Part shown: positions 9,701-17,384 of the stretch, piece after piece
Layout: each line of letters opens with the position of its first letter
How positions within the stretch are numbered: position 1 is the first letter of the stretch
From: Sphingobacteriales bacterium
Lineage (GTDB): Bacteria; Bacteroidota; Bacteroidia; Sphingobacteriales; Sphingobacteriaceae
Length of the DNA: 64,000 nucleotides
Reading direction: 5' to 3'
Assembly (NCBI GenBank): GCA_028288165.1
Contig: JAQBOG010000006.1
Span: 1-64,000, forward strand
Position numbers and translations under genes: made by a program
Notes under the pieces: model-generated
The model's input: only the letters and a program-made list of their open reading frames with translations
Database searches by the model: none
Told to the model about the DNA's origin: nothing

Positions 9701-11920
9701 AGTAACAGCAATCGGATTGGTAAAATAAACCTCCTGCCAGCCGGATGCAGACTCGGCCGCAAATGTAGCTCTTCCCAAATTAGTTCCTGTTCTCGACCAT
9801 AAGTTTCCGATATGGATACCTGTATTTGTGGGGCTTTTATAAAAACGAATTCCCTGGATAAAACCATTAACCGTCGTTTGAAATTTAACCCCAAGTTCTA
9901 CCGCATCATTATCTTGCTCCGTAATGAGTTGCGGAATAGCGCTAGCATCCCAAATAGAATATACAGCTGAAGTTGAAGGTGTTACACTTACCGAAATGGC
10001 ATTTGCTGAGGGTACAGAACCAGGAATCTCAATATTGCCATTGTTATCAATAGCTCGTGCTTTAATAGTTACAGTTCCTGGAACAGCCGGATCCCATGCA
10101 TACATCCAGTTGGTGGTTCCGGATGCTTGATTCCAGGTAACACCTCCATTAGTTGAAACCTCCACACCTGCAATTATTCCACTATTATCCATACTTGTAC
10201 CAGTAATGTTTACAAGTGTTCCTTGTACAACTGTTGCACCTTGAGCAGGAAAAGTAATGGTTGTAGATGCCGCGTGGGTATCAGTTATTTTAACTGCCAG
10301 AACCAGGTCACTTTGTAAAGAGCCGGGCTGAACATCCATATCTGCGAACAAATTCACAGTTGCCTGTTGCATATCTTTACTCGGAGCCGCATTACCGCGA
10401 TCATGATTTCCATCTAATCCCCATGACCATTGTACTGTACCAGCTCCAAAAACTAAAGCCCCGCTTGAATGGCGATACAGCGATAATTCATGTGTTTTTC
10501 CGGCTAAACTGGTATTAGATAAGGCAACTCTTCCCGGCGGATAACTGCTTGCATAGCCCGGTTCATAAGCATCCCATTCGTAACCTATAGTACCGTCAGT
10601 TAGCACAGCAGATTGTTCCGCAGCAAGAGTAGCAATACTGGTATTTCGCCAAAAAGGTAAGTTCTTAAATTCAGCTCCAACCGTAATTGGGCCGGTAGCG
10701 TCAACCCAGCTAATTTGGCCTGTTAAAGCATTTTCGGGTTTACATCCGTCTGCAGAAGAAAAAGAACATCCATCTCGCCACAAGCCGGTCCAGGTAGTAG
10801 CAATCGGATCACATTTGCCACCGCAAACATTTTCTCCCATCGTGCCTTCCTTATAACAAACCAGCGTACGGTGCGCAGAATTACTGCCGTCGATACTATT
10901 TTCCCACCGTGCTTTCCAATAAACCTCGTTGCCGCTAAAAAATGCCAGGTTTACCCCTGCATTTCGGGCATCTTCAAATTTCTTTCTTGCACCGGCCGAC
11001 CAATATTCGTCATGGCCAACAGACATGAGTACCTTATGTATGGATGGAGTAATCAACGTTGGGTCCCGATCCATATCCATATCAGTACTGTAACTCACGT
11101 CAAAACCGTTTCTTTCTAACCAACGCAACATCGGATACTCTGCATTAAAAACCCAATCTTCCATTGCACCACCTCCTCCACCGCCATTTCGGGTAATAAA
11201 AGGACGGTTATAACTAACTTTCGCGGCATGTCCTGACGGGAAAGAAGTATTACCTACATACAAGCTGTTTCCGCCATACACATTATAAGCTTGCCAGGTA
11301 GCATCAGAAGTTTTGAAAAGAAGGTTAGAATTCCCTGAATCATCACGTACCACAAAAACTATGTGGCTGGAACCATTATTATCTGACCGTGTAAGCTTAG
11401 CAATATAAATTCCGGATACGGCAGATGATGGAACCGCCCAACTTGCAGATTCTGACCAATTACCGCAATCAATTAAACCGGTTGTGCTGTTTGTGATTGG
11501 CGCAGGCTGAACAATCCCGGTAAACGTTCCCAAATTTGAAATTAACCGGGCACCATTATTCTGATAATATCCTAACCGATAAACCTTTATCCCATAATTT
11601 ACTGCCCCATTTACATTTATCTTAAAACGAACGGTTGTTCCTTTGTTAACACTTAAATCGGTTGCGAAACCTTGTATAGATAAATCTCCTGCACCCGTTA
11701 TATCCCACTCAGATTTTGGGTTTCCAGGCAGGGCGTTTTCGGTAACTATTGCGTTTTGGGCATTTGTAGTTACCGTAAATAGGCATAGGGTTATCAATAA
11801 TAGAAAGCTTGATAAACTGGCATTTAAGCACCTCTTTTTAACCTGAGTTACGTTGAATGCTGCCAAGGATATTGAAAAAATATCCTTTTTTAAAGCGGAC
11901 AGTGTAGAAGTTTTGATCAT
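3707..11920 (-). CDS. Giant modular secreted protein: N,N-dimethylformamidase beta-like region, DUF4082-like, Ig-like, deacetylase-like region, FN3-like, YDG repeats, MBG, T9SS type A C-terminal domain
   Basis: ORF 3707..12085. Signal-like segment CLNASLSSFLLLITLCLFTVTTNAQ; ENALPGNPKSEWDITGAGDLSIQGFATDLSVNKGTTVRF; four NKVYSGTT/GKVYDGTT repeats; C-terminal AYPNPFGKHTNVEF...GIYIVRLTTGSQVKTFKILMNE typical of T9SS sorting. Start moved to 11920 (MIKTSTLSALKK) because the upstream part is encoded by a dispersed repeat. Confidence 0.85.
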   Translation of the reverse strand: MIKTSTLSALKKDIFSISLAAFNVTQVKKRCLNASLSSFLLLITLCLFTVTTNAQNAIVTENALPGNPKSEWDITGAGDLSIQGFATDLSVNKGTTVRFKINVNGAVNYGIKVYRLGYYQNNGARLISNLGTFTGIVQPAPITNSTTGLIDCGNWSESASWAVPSSAVSGIYIAKLTRSDNNGSSHIVFVVRDDSGNSNLLFKTSDATWQAYNVYGGNSLYVGNTSFPSGHAAKVSYNRPFITRNGGGGGGAMEDWVFNAEYPMLRWLERNGFDVSYSTDMDMDRDPTLITPSIHKVLMSVGHDEYWSAGARKKFEDARNAGVNLAFFSGNEVYWKARWENSIDGSNSAHRTLVCYKEGTMGENVCGGKCDPIATTWTGLWRDGCSFSSADGCKPENALTGQISWVDATGPITVGAEFKNLPFWRNTSIATLAAEQSAVLTDGTIGYEWDAYEPGYASSYPPGRVALSNTSLAGKTHELSLYRHSSGALVFGAGTVQWSWGLDGNHDRGNAAPSKDMQQATVNLFADMDVQPGSLQSDLVLAVKITDTHAASTTITFPAQGATVVQGTLVNITGTSMDNSGIIAGVEVSTNGGVTWNQASGTTNWMYAWDPAVPGTVTIKARAIDNNGNIEIPGSVPSANAISVSVTPSTSAVYSIWDASAIPQLITEQDNDAVELGVKFQTTVNGFIQGIRFYKSPTNTGIHIGNLWSRTGTNLGRATFAAESASGWQEVYFTNPIAVTAGTTYVASYHTNMGRYSQDINYFANGGVISTNLRALANGADGPNGVYKYSTSTAFPSSSYQSTNYWVDVVFTTNNGPDITPPTVSEVIPANNATGINIHSIISAIFNEAIDPTSVNSTTIELKDAANSVVPVTVTYDAAARTASITPSSILSTSSVYTLTIKGGTSGTRIKDEAGNYLAANFVSSFTTSAPVIIPPSPNDGSGGAILVISSSINPFSRYTAEILRAEGLNGFAAKDITEVTATDLANYDVVIVGNFPLSVANVTMLTDWTTAGGTLIAFKPDSKLAPLMGITASGGTLLNKYLLVKSSSVAGAGIVNQTIQFHGAADLYTLSSATSIATLYSGASTATTNPAITIRNVGANGGQAIAFTYDLAKSIVFTRQGNPLWEKQKRDGQIDPIRSDDLYYGNASFDPQPDWIDMNKVHIPQADEQQRLLTKIIIQGNADKKPLPRFWFLPKGLKAAVVMTGDDHANGGTVARFNHYKELSTSNTADAVADWTAIRSSSYIYPNTPITNAQLAAFQNDGFEISLHLNTNCNNFTENSLMSDLESQWTSLSSVLPGINPQTTHRTHCLAWSDWSSQPKIEALRGIRLNTTYYYWPGAWINDKPGMFTGSGMPMRFADLEGKMIDSYQLTTQITDESGINISNHIALLLNNATGPLGYYGVFCANMHTDLDISDGSEAIIAAAVAKQIPIISANQMLTWLDGRNNSSFSNMQWQNNKLSFKITAAIGTRNMLAMLPINVKNGTLISINYEGSPIPYTIENIKGIEYAFFDATKGSGTYDGNYNLSNTAPVISNIQTTINTDNTVTIAWTTNTAANSHVDYNIAPNKLTLNVSSPSLVTSHSLTLSGLLAGETYGYRISATDANDNIGTSPVIPDSLTFNLPAGPCVNDVIAADFKLGNATNNVLVSLQGDGGVLLKPVVNEEFSGSTVPSGFTSAIYNNPTGTTVANGSLTVNSTQVYSNVPYGPGSSVEFLATFNSGTFQNIGFTSDQGYNTNPWVTIGQGSSANGNLYARSSGSPSVSLGTNLLGSPHLYKITWNLDNTFNFYVDGTLMATNDVAITVSDPMYIQISDFTANDGRLSVDWLRLSPYANLGTFTSRVFDVGAPKNWGAATWNADVPFGTSLAVFVRKGNSASPDASWTPFTQIDSLGAIVGGSSRYIQYRADLESTSDFTTPVFKDIAISCTGAAAPLLVTVSPISQTVCVGNEVTFTAAFTGSPYPSIQWQVSTNGTSFTDIAGETTLNLTLVPIAAFNNNLYRVVFTNARESITSEAATLTVNTELAITNQPVSLSASALSNPSINITATGSNLNYQWQVSTDQGATFTNILDDVVYAGSVSNTLHFTAVPTSYNGYQYRNIVTGTCTLISNTATLTVTKANQTIVWNTPSAIIYGTPLSSTELNASVSGATGGPAPGALSYSSVLGTVLNAGTYTITATATATPDYNQAVITVNLIVSKKSLTPVVTVSNKVYSGTTGVAIATRTLSGVLTADAGNVSLVNGTAAFTNVNVGTGKTVNVIGLSISGSAVANYILATSTTVTTADITPRTVSVTMAVSGKVYDGTTSATITSQTLGSLISVDVGKVTLSGGSAAFTSRTAGTSRPVTGTGFSLSGVSAPNYILPASITTTATITKLTISGSVTITNKVYSGTTSATIATRSLTGVLAIDNTFVTLSNGTAIFSNANVGTNIPVNVTGLGLSGTSATNYVLASTSASSVGNITPKVLTGAFTAANKVYDGNSTATILTRTLSGVITADVNNVTSSGGTANFSSATVGSTKIVTGTGFTLQGSAAPNYTLSTIATARANITTRPVTVTANSGQTKVVGSANPIYAYSVTSGSVVSGENFTGALTRTAGEAVGSYAILRGTLALTSNYTLTYQGANFTIVAATTVASLSPTNQIFKEKEFLTPAFSDKVLKLTAYPNPFGKHTNVEFTVAEASDRVIVDVYNLYGLKITRLYEGKAEVNQVYKFDYDGSRMSPGIYIVRLTTGSQVKTFKILMNE
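4295..5325 (-). repeat. Coding tandem repeats: four YDG-type domains within the giant protein
   Basis: Repeating (N/G)KVY(S/D)G(T/N)(T/S)...NY(I/V/T)L units of about 75-80 aa; boundaries approximate. Confidence 0.75.
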
Positions 11921-11990
11921 GATAGAAAGTGTTATGTATGCTTTACACTTTAGGATAGCACACAATCTGCTATATAAAAGGGTGAGATTT

Positions 11991-12089
11991 GGGCGTTCGG
12001 GCAGGCTTTTGTTGCAATCTTTTTTGTCTTCCCCTCTCTTTCCCGAACCACAAAAAAGGATTTCCACGCAATCCTTAACGCACATAGCA
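11991..12089 (+). repeat. Dispersed hairpin repeat, copy 1
   Basis: gggcgttcgggcaggctttt...aatcttttttgtc...cacaaaaaaggatttccacgcaatccttaacgca; shared architecture with seven other intergenic copies. Confidence 0.85.
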
Positions 12090-12238
12090 TACGTTATTGA
12101 AAGAGGGAATTAAAACTCTATTGTCACCTCGACCCAAGGAAAGATCTGGTGTGAGCAGAGGGTTTAACGAAGTGGGAATTGCAATCCAGCTATAGATCCT
12201 ACCACTGCCGTTCGAGGGGCGATAAGCCGTATACTATC

Positions 12239-13633
12239 TCAATACACGCTACCGTTTGGTTTAAAGAATTGTATAATGGTTACAAATAAAATTTTTAAAT
12301 CAAGCATCAACGACCAATGTTCCAGGTACCAGATGTCATGCTCTATCCTTTTTCCCATTAACGATATGGTGTTTGTTTCGCCGCGGTAACCGTTAATTTG
12401 TGCCCAACCGGTAATACCGGCCTTTAAATGGTGCCTAACCATGTATTTATCGATGATGGCCCGGTATTCTAAAGTATGTTTCAGCATGTGAGGGCGTGGG
12501 CCAATTACACTCATGGTTCCTAACAAAACGTTAAAAAATTGAGGTAATTCATCTAAACTGGTTCTCCTCAAGTATTTGCCAAAAGCAGTTACCCTCGCAT
12601 CGTTTTGGCGTGCCTGAAGTTTATCGCTTTCTGCATTAAGCCTCATACTTCGAAACTTAAGGCAATAAAAAGATTTGTTATACTTCCCACTTCTTTTTTG
12701 CTTAAACAATACGGGTCCTTTACTCTCTAGTTTTATTATCAATGCCACAATCGGAAACAACCAACTCAGAACAAAAACGATCACGCTTAGGCTCACTACA
12801 ATATCAAAAAGACGCTTTTTAAACCGGTTATCCATGTTTTCCAGCGGCTCTGTACGCAGTGAAATTACCGGGAAATCGCCCATAAAACTCATTTTAAACG
12901 GACTTGTAAACGACTCGCTAAAATCAGGAACAAGCATTAACCGAATACATTGTCGTTCGGCCTCTTTTAATAAGCATCCTGCTTCAGCCATTCTATTGGC
13001 TGTTAATGAAACATATACTTCGCTAATTTCATTTTCTGCTGCTTTGCGTATTTGCCGACAAGCGTCTGGCAATAAATTACCGGCAGGATCTACAAAAAGC
13101 GAATCATTTTCATCTAAAAACCCTTTAAAACTGTATTGCTTTTTATTGTCTTCAAAAAACGAGGCCAGCTTAAAACCCATTTTATTTGAGCCCATTACAG
13201 CCACTGAGGTAGTTATTTTATAATGCTTAATAAATATAATTTCTACTAGGGTGCAAGAGAATCTGCTGGCTAAGAAACTTAACATAAGCGAAGAATAAAA
13301 CACTCCCAAAAAAAACCTTGAAATTTCTGATGACTTTAGCAGTACCATCGATAAAATAACCAATATTAAATGCATGAAAAGGCTTTTCCAGGTACGTCTG
13401 AAAATTTCTTCCAAATTATTGATATTGGATTTATTATAAATTTGAAATAAGCTCGAACTAATTAGCCATACTAAATTGAATTGAGTCAGTGTTTCTTTTG
13501 AATTAACAGGAATGGCATGAAAATTTTTGGATACGCTCAGAATATGGCCTGTAAAAAAGAACATACCATTTATGATTAGCAAATCAGAAATTGCTAATAT
13601 TAAACAAATGGCGTACAAGAGACGATTCTCCAT
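12239..13633 (-). CDS. Exopolysaccharide polyprenyl glycosylphosphotransferase (WcaJ-like initiating sugar transferase)
   Basis: C-terminal KRLFDIVVSLSVIVFVLSWLFP...GPVLFKQKRSGKYNKSFYCLKFRSMR...RRTSLDELPQFFNVLLGTMSVIGPRPH. Confidence 0.95.
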   Translation of the reverse strand: MENRLLYAICLILAISDLLIINGMFFFTGHILSVSKNFHAIPVNSKETLTQFNLVWLISSSLFQIYNKSNINNLEEIFRRTWKSLFMHLILVILSMVLLKSSEISRFFLGVFYSSLMLSFLASRFSCTLVEIIFIKHYKITTSVAVMGSNKMGFKLASFFEDNKKQYSFKGFLDENDSLFVDPAGNLLPDACRQIRKAAENEISEVYVSLTANRMAEAGCLLKEAERQCIRLMLVPDFSESFTSPFKMSFMGDFPVISLRTEPLENMDNRFKKRLFDIVVSLSVIVFVLSWLFPIVALIIKLESKGPVLFKQKRSGKYNKSFYCLKFRSMRLNAESDKLQARQNDARVTAFGKYLRRTSLDELPQFFNVLLGTMSVIGPRPHMLKHTLEYRAIIDKYMVRHHLKAGITGWAQINGYRGETNTISLMGKRIEHDIWYLEHWSLMLDLKILFVTIIQFFKPNGSVY

Positions 13634-13737
13634 AACGGTTATAATTAAAAGAGAAAACAGGGTATTGATAATTTAATATAACTAGAAGCAGTTTGCGGGC
13701 AAAACCTACCGGTAAAGTAACCGCAAACTACTCGTAA

Positions 13738-14607
13738 TTAATTTTTACGTGCCACGCACATCAAAGAAAGTGCACTGGTATCTGCATTCGGATTTCTGCC
13801 CGAAAGAAGGTTGCCAATGCGATATTTTAATTCAGCCTTTCCCTTTTTGCCTGCTAGCACTTCGGCTCCTAAATCATGATTATGTGGATACACATTTACC
13901 TCAAAACCTGCTTGTTGCAAAATATCTTTAAACATATTTTTTGTTACACCATCACCGGGTTTATGATGAATTTCGCAGGCTAAGCCCCAATATTGCTGAT
14001 TTTTAGTTTTGTGAAAACCGTGGCCAATCACTTTATAATATAATAGTCGTCCGTTCCATAACAGCTTGGCCATGCCCTTGTAATCCCACGCACTTCTCTG
14101 TGGATCATGATCTGTAATTAACACGCCACCTGGTTTAACTAATCTGGCTGCTTCTTTTAACACTGCTTCCATATCTTCACAATGATGAAGTGCGGCGTTT
14201 AATGTAACGATATCTGCAAAACCGGATATAAAGGGAAGATTAGTGGCATCAGCCAATACTGCGGTATACCCTAATTCGGAAGCTAATTCTAATGATTTTG
14301 GTGCTACATCAATGCCTATAAGCAGTTTAGGGCTCCCTTTTAAGGTTGCGTAAATATTACCGGGTCCACAACCAATATCCACTACCACTTTATCCGTCCA
14401 ATCTCCTATGGCAGCTGTCCAACGACTTTTAAATGAGTCACTTCGATGACAATAGAAGAGATATTCTTCTGCCCATTCCATATTTCCGAAGTAAAAGACG
14501 TTGGCCTTGATGGCTTCGGATGGCTCGGGAATAGCAAACTCAAAGTAGTTTTGAGTTTCTTTCATTTCGATACCGGGTTTGAGAAAAGTGTTAATCGTTG
14601 CTTTCAT
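13738..14607 (-). CDS. Class I SAM-dependent methyltransferase
   Basis: VVVDIGCGPGNIYATL...ADIVTLNAALHHCEDMEAVLKEAARLVKPGGVLI. Confidence 0.9.
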   Translation of the reverse strand: MKATINTFLKPGIEMKETQNYFEFAIPEPSEAIKANVFYFGNMEWAEEYLFYCHRSDSFKSRWTAAIGDWTDKVVVDIGCGPGNIYATLKGSPKLLIGIDVAPKSLELASELGYTAVLADATNLPFISGFADIVTLNAALHHCEDMEAVLKEAARLVKPGGVLITDHDPQRSAWDYKGMAKLLWNGRLLYYKVIGHGFHKTKNQQYWGLACEIHHKPGDGVTKNMFKDILQQAGFEVNVYPHNHDLGAEVLAGKKGKAELKYRIGNLLSGRNPNADTSALSLMCVARKN

Positions 14608-14690
14608 ATAGTTTAGGATTTGGTTACAGCTAAAGAATGAAATTGAAGTTTTTGGGAAGCAGCTTCGATGTATGATGGTTTCTTTTCGGA

Positions 14691-14795
14691 TGCTAGAGCG
14701 TTAGGGATTGTAATGGAAATCCTTTTTTGTTCTCCTGAAACGGAGTGGAAGATGAACAAAAAAGATTGTAATGGAAAGCCCGCCCGAACGCCCAA
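14691..14795 (-). repeat. Dispersed hairpin repeat, copy 2
   Basis: gcgttagggattgtaatggaaatccttttttgttc...gaacaaaaaagattgtaatggaaagcccgcccgaacgccc. Confidence 0.85.
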
Positions 14796-14890
14796 CTATT
14801 TCTAATAAATTGAAGTGAATGTTGAAATAACAAGGAGCTTTAATTAAGTAAACATTGATATTCAAATTGTTATATCAAAATTTAATTTGA

Positions 14891-16216
14891 TCAAGATACC
14901 TGCATTTCGGCTTGTTCATACCTGATTTCGGGACGTATAATGTAGCTTTCTTGCATATTTACTACTGGAGTATAGTGGATATTTTGGAAAAAACGGGGTA
15001 AAATTCTGCCAATTGATAAATATTGCTCGGCATAGTTTCGGGCGTTGGTACTGTAGAAATTAAGATCTTTAAAAATGGAGGTCATGACAATACCTGTTAG
15101 TGCTTGCATACTTTCTGGCTCGATTACTAAGCCCATTTTATGCGTTGAAATTAATTTATGTAAAGATGAATTTTCGGGAGCCGTTACTACGGCAACGCCT
15201 CCAATCGCTAAAATAGTTGTGAGTTTTGAGGGCATTACCAAATCACTTGCGTTTGCTTTTTGTATTACCAGATGAATGTCGGCCATGTTGAGAAACTTAT
15301 TAAGTTTTTCGATTGGCTGGGTGGGCATAAAAACAATATTGGTTAGCGCTAAACTTTCTTTTAAGATTTCTAACTTTTTAAGGTAAGGACCAGATCCGCA
15401 CAGCACGAACTTTAAACTTTTGATGTGTTTCAATGAATCTGCAGTATATAAAATAGCTTCTAAACCTTGTTTTTCGCCTATAGCGCCAGAATACAACACT
15501 ATTTTATCAGTGCCTTTAAAGTTAAATTTTTCTTTAAGCGCAGCTTTGTCAGTGATGGGAAAAAACTGTTTGGTATCCACCCAATTTGGGAAAAAATCTA
15601 TTTCTCGATTACATTTCGTTTTAATTTTTTCCATCATTCCATCAGAAATACTGCTAATTACATCTGCTTGTTTTAGTATAAATTTTTCAAGTCCAAATAA
15701 AATATTTATTAGTGTAGAAGATTTAATCATTTTAAGATCGCGGGCAGCATCAATTTGAAGATCCTGGATGTGGTATAAAAATTTACCGCCTCGAATTAAC
15801 TTATAGAAAATACCCAGAATTCCTATTTGGAAACAAGGAACTACCGATATAATATAGTCGTACTTTTTATGAAAAAGTAGCTTAAAAACAATCATGAATG
15901 AGGTTATGCAAAAAGAAAAATCTAAAATCATTCTCTTAGAGCCAGTTGGATTTTCAGGAACGAATTGTGGACAGCGATAGATTTGGACAGCCTTTTCGTA
16001 AAAAGGCTTTACATATTTTATCTCTTTTTTGAACCAAAAAGATTTTTTAACATAGGGATCTTGCACCTTCCACTGAGGGTAATATGGATAAGAAGTGATG
16101 ACGGTGCAATCATATCCCTGACAAGCAAGCCAATCGATCATTTCTCCGTTATATTTACCAATACCAATTGGTTCGGGCGAGAAATTTCCCCCAATAAATA
16201 ATACTCGGTTTTCCAT
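14891..16216 (-). CDS. Glycosyltransferase, WcaI-like
   Basis: VLFIGGNFSPEPIGIGKYNGEMIDWLACQGYDCTVITSYPYYPQWK; KIVLYSGAIGEKQGLEAIL. Confidence 0.85.
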   Translation of the reverse strand: MENRVLFIGGNFSPEPIGIGKYNGEMIDWLACQGYDCTVITSYPYYPQWKVQDPYVKKSFWFKKEIKYVKPFYEKAVQIYRCPQFVPENPTGSKRMILDFSFCITSFMIVFKLLFHKKYDYIISVVPCFQIGILGIFYKLIRGGKFLYHIQDLQIDAARDLKMIKSSTLINILFGLEKFILKQADVISSISDGMMEKIKTKCNREIDFFPNWVDTKQFFPITDKAALKEKFNFKGTDKIVLYSGAIGEKQGLEAILYTADSLKHIKSLKFVLCGSGPYLKKLEILKESLALTNIVFMPTQPIEKLNKFLNMADIHLVIQKANASDLVMPSKLTTILAIGGVAVVTAPENSSLHKLISTHKMGLVIEPESMQALTGIVMTSIFKDLNFYSTNARNYAEQYLSIGRILPRFFQNIHYTPVVNMQESYIIRPEIRYEQAEMQVS

Positions 16217-16306
16217 TGTAGTAGGTTTTGTAGATGTAGAATAAGGCTGCGTGTAAGTAAAGGCGTTATTGATACTAAAAGCAAAATGATTATCGGGCTG
16301 TTGGCG

Positions 16307-16909
16307 TTAACCAGAAATGTATTCGGTTTTATGATAGAAGTGCACGAGAAAATATATGAGGATATAGGAGGATAGATTAAAAAAATCATGATGATCGAAC
16401 ATGGAACTTTCTTCCCAATGATTATTCATCGCAATTAAGAGCATAACTATTCGGATACAGTTTATAGTTGAAATAGCCATTATGCCAAATGCACACCAGA
16501 GAAGTTTACGCTGCCATTTGCCTTTATGGGCGATGACAAAAGCAAGCCAAAAGCTAATAATGCCCAGACCTAAACAAGGAAGCCAAATATTTACACCAGG
16601 ACCTTGAGCGATTCTTATAATTTGGGCGTTTTCTATATAGGAATTGATTCCTAGAACGTATAGAATAAACTTCGAGCCTGTTAAAATTAGGAACCGGAAG
16701 CCTGCAATATAATTTAGATATAGATCTAAAAAAGGGCTATAATACGAACCTTCGGGTGAAATAATGCCATTAAATGCGATGTGGAAATAAAAAAGAATGA
16801 TTAATAAAAATGAAAACTTTAGAAAATACACTAAATCGAAGGAGTGTAATAGCTGCTTTATCAGTAAGTGATTTCTAAAAATAAACAACAACTGATCAAT
16901 AGACCGCAT
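16307..16909 (-). CDS. Exosortase/archaeosortase-family transpeptidase (probably the Bacteroidota exosortase Y class)
   Basis: Multi-TM 200-aa protein with ordered exosortase signatures: Cys in WLPCLGLGIISFW, Arg in STINCIRIVMLL, His in MFDHHDFFNLSSY. Confidence 0.8.
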   Translation of the reverse strand: MRSIDQLLFIFRNHLLIKQLLHSFDLVYFLKFSFLLIILFYFHIAFNGIISPEGSYYSPFLDLYLNYIAGFRFLILTGSKFILYVLGINSYIENAQIIRIAQGPGVNIWLPCLGLGIISFWLAFVIAHKGKWQRKLLWCAFGIMAISTINCIRIVMLLIAMNNHWEESSMFDHHDFFNLSSYILIYFLVHFYHKTEYISG

Positions 16910-16932
16910 ATAATGGTTATTAGTATTTGTAC

Positions 16933-17166
16933 TTAATTGATGTTTTCGTTGTGAATGGATTTCTTTTTAGTATCAAATGCCATTTTTAAAGCGTAAGCCA
17001 TACCTGCCCCCACCAAAAAGGTGATGCCTCCGTCAAAAGGAGCATTTTTGGGCGGGTTACCTGGTGGCACATTTTTGGGCGGTTTATTTTTTTGTGCAGA
17101 TGCACTTAGGATTGAAAGAGCAAACGATACTGCAAACAGTATTGTTCTGATTGATTTTGTTTTCAT
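16933..17166 (-). CDS. Small exosortase substrate candidate (PID-CTERM-like sorting signal)
   Basis: 77 aa: signal peptide (MKTKSIRTILFAVSFALSILSASAQ), Pro/Lys-rich linker, PFDGGITFLVGAGMAYALKMAFDTKKK = motif + TM + basic tail; 23 bp upstream of the exosortase gene, same strand. Confidence 0.8.
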   Translation of the reverse strand: MKTKSIRTILFAVSFALSILSASAQKNKPPKNVPPGNPPKNAPFDGGITFLVGAGMAYALKMAFDTKKKSIHNENIN

Positions 17167-17384
17167 AATATAAACTTTTAGGGTAGATGTTTAATAGTGA
17201 GTTTGATAATAAGGGGATTACTTAAACGACACGGAAACAATACCTGAAAGAGTTACAGATATGTAGAAAATATATTAATGAACTGGCTAGGACAGCTTCC
17301 TAAAAACATGAGAGGTATAGCTTAATAACAGAGCGCTTTACTACCTCCTCATTTTGGAAGGCTGGAGTGGTTTTTGAAAGCAAA

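Noticed and set aside
12120-12238. GC-richer non-coding stretch between the giant gene and the WcaJ-like gene
   Set aside because: Looked like a possible second repeat or ops-like site (gggtttaacgaagtggg), but it is on the opposite strand to the operon and not matched well elsewhere in the window.
12675-13223. 182-aa plus-strand ORF opposite the WcaJ-like gene
   Set aside because: Fully antisense to a strongly recognised coding region; no domain resemblance.
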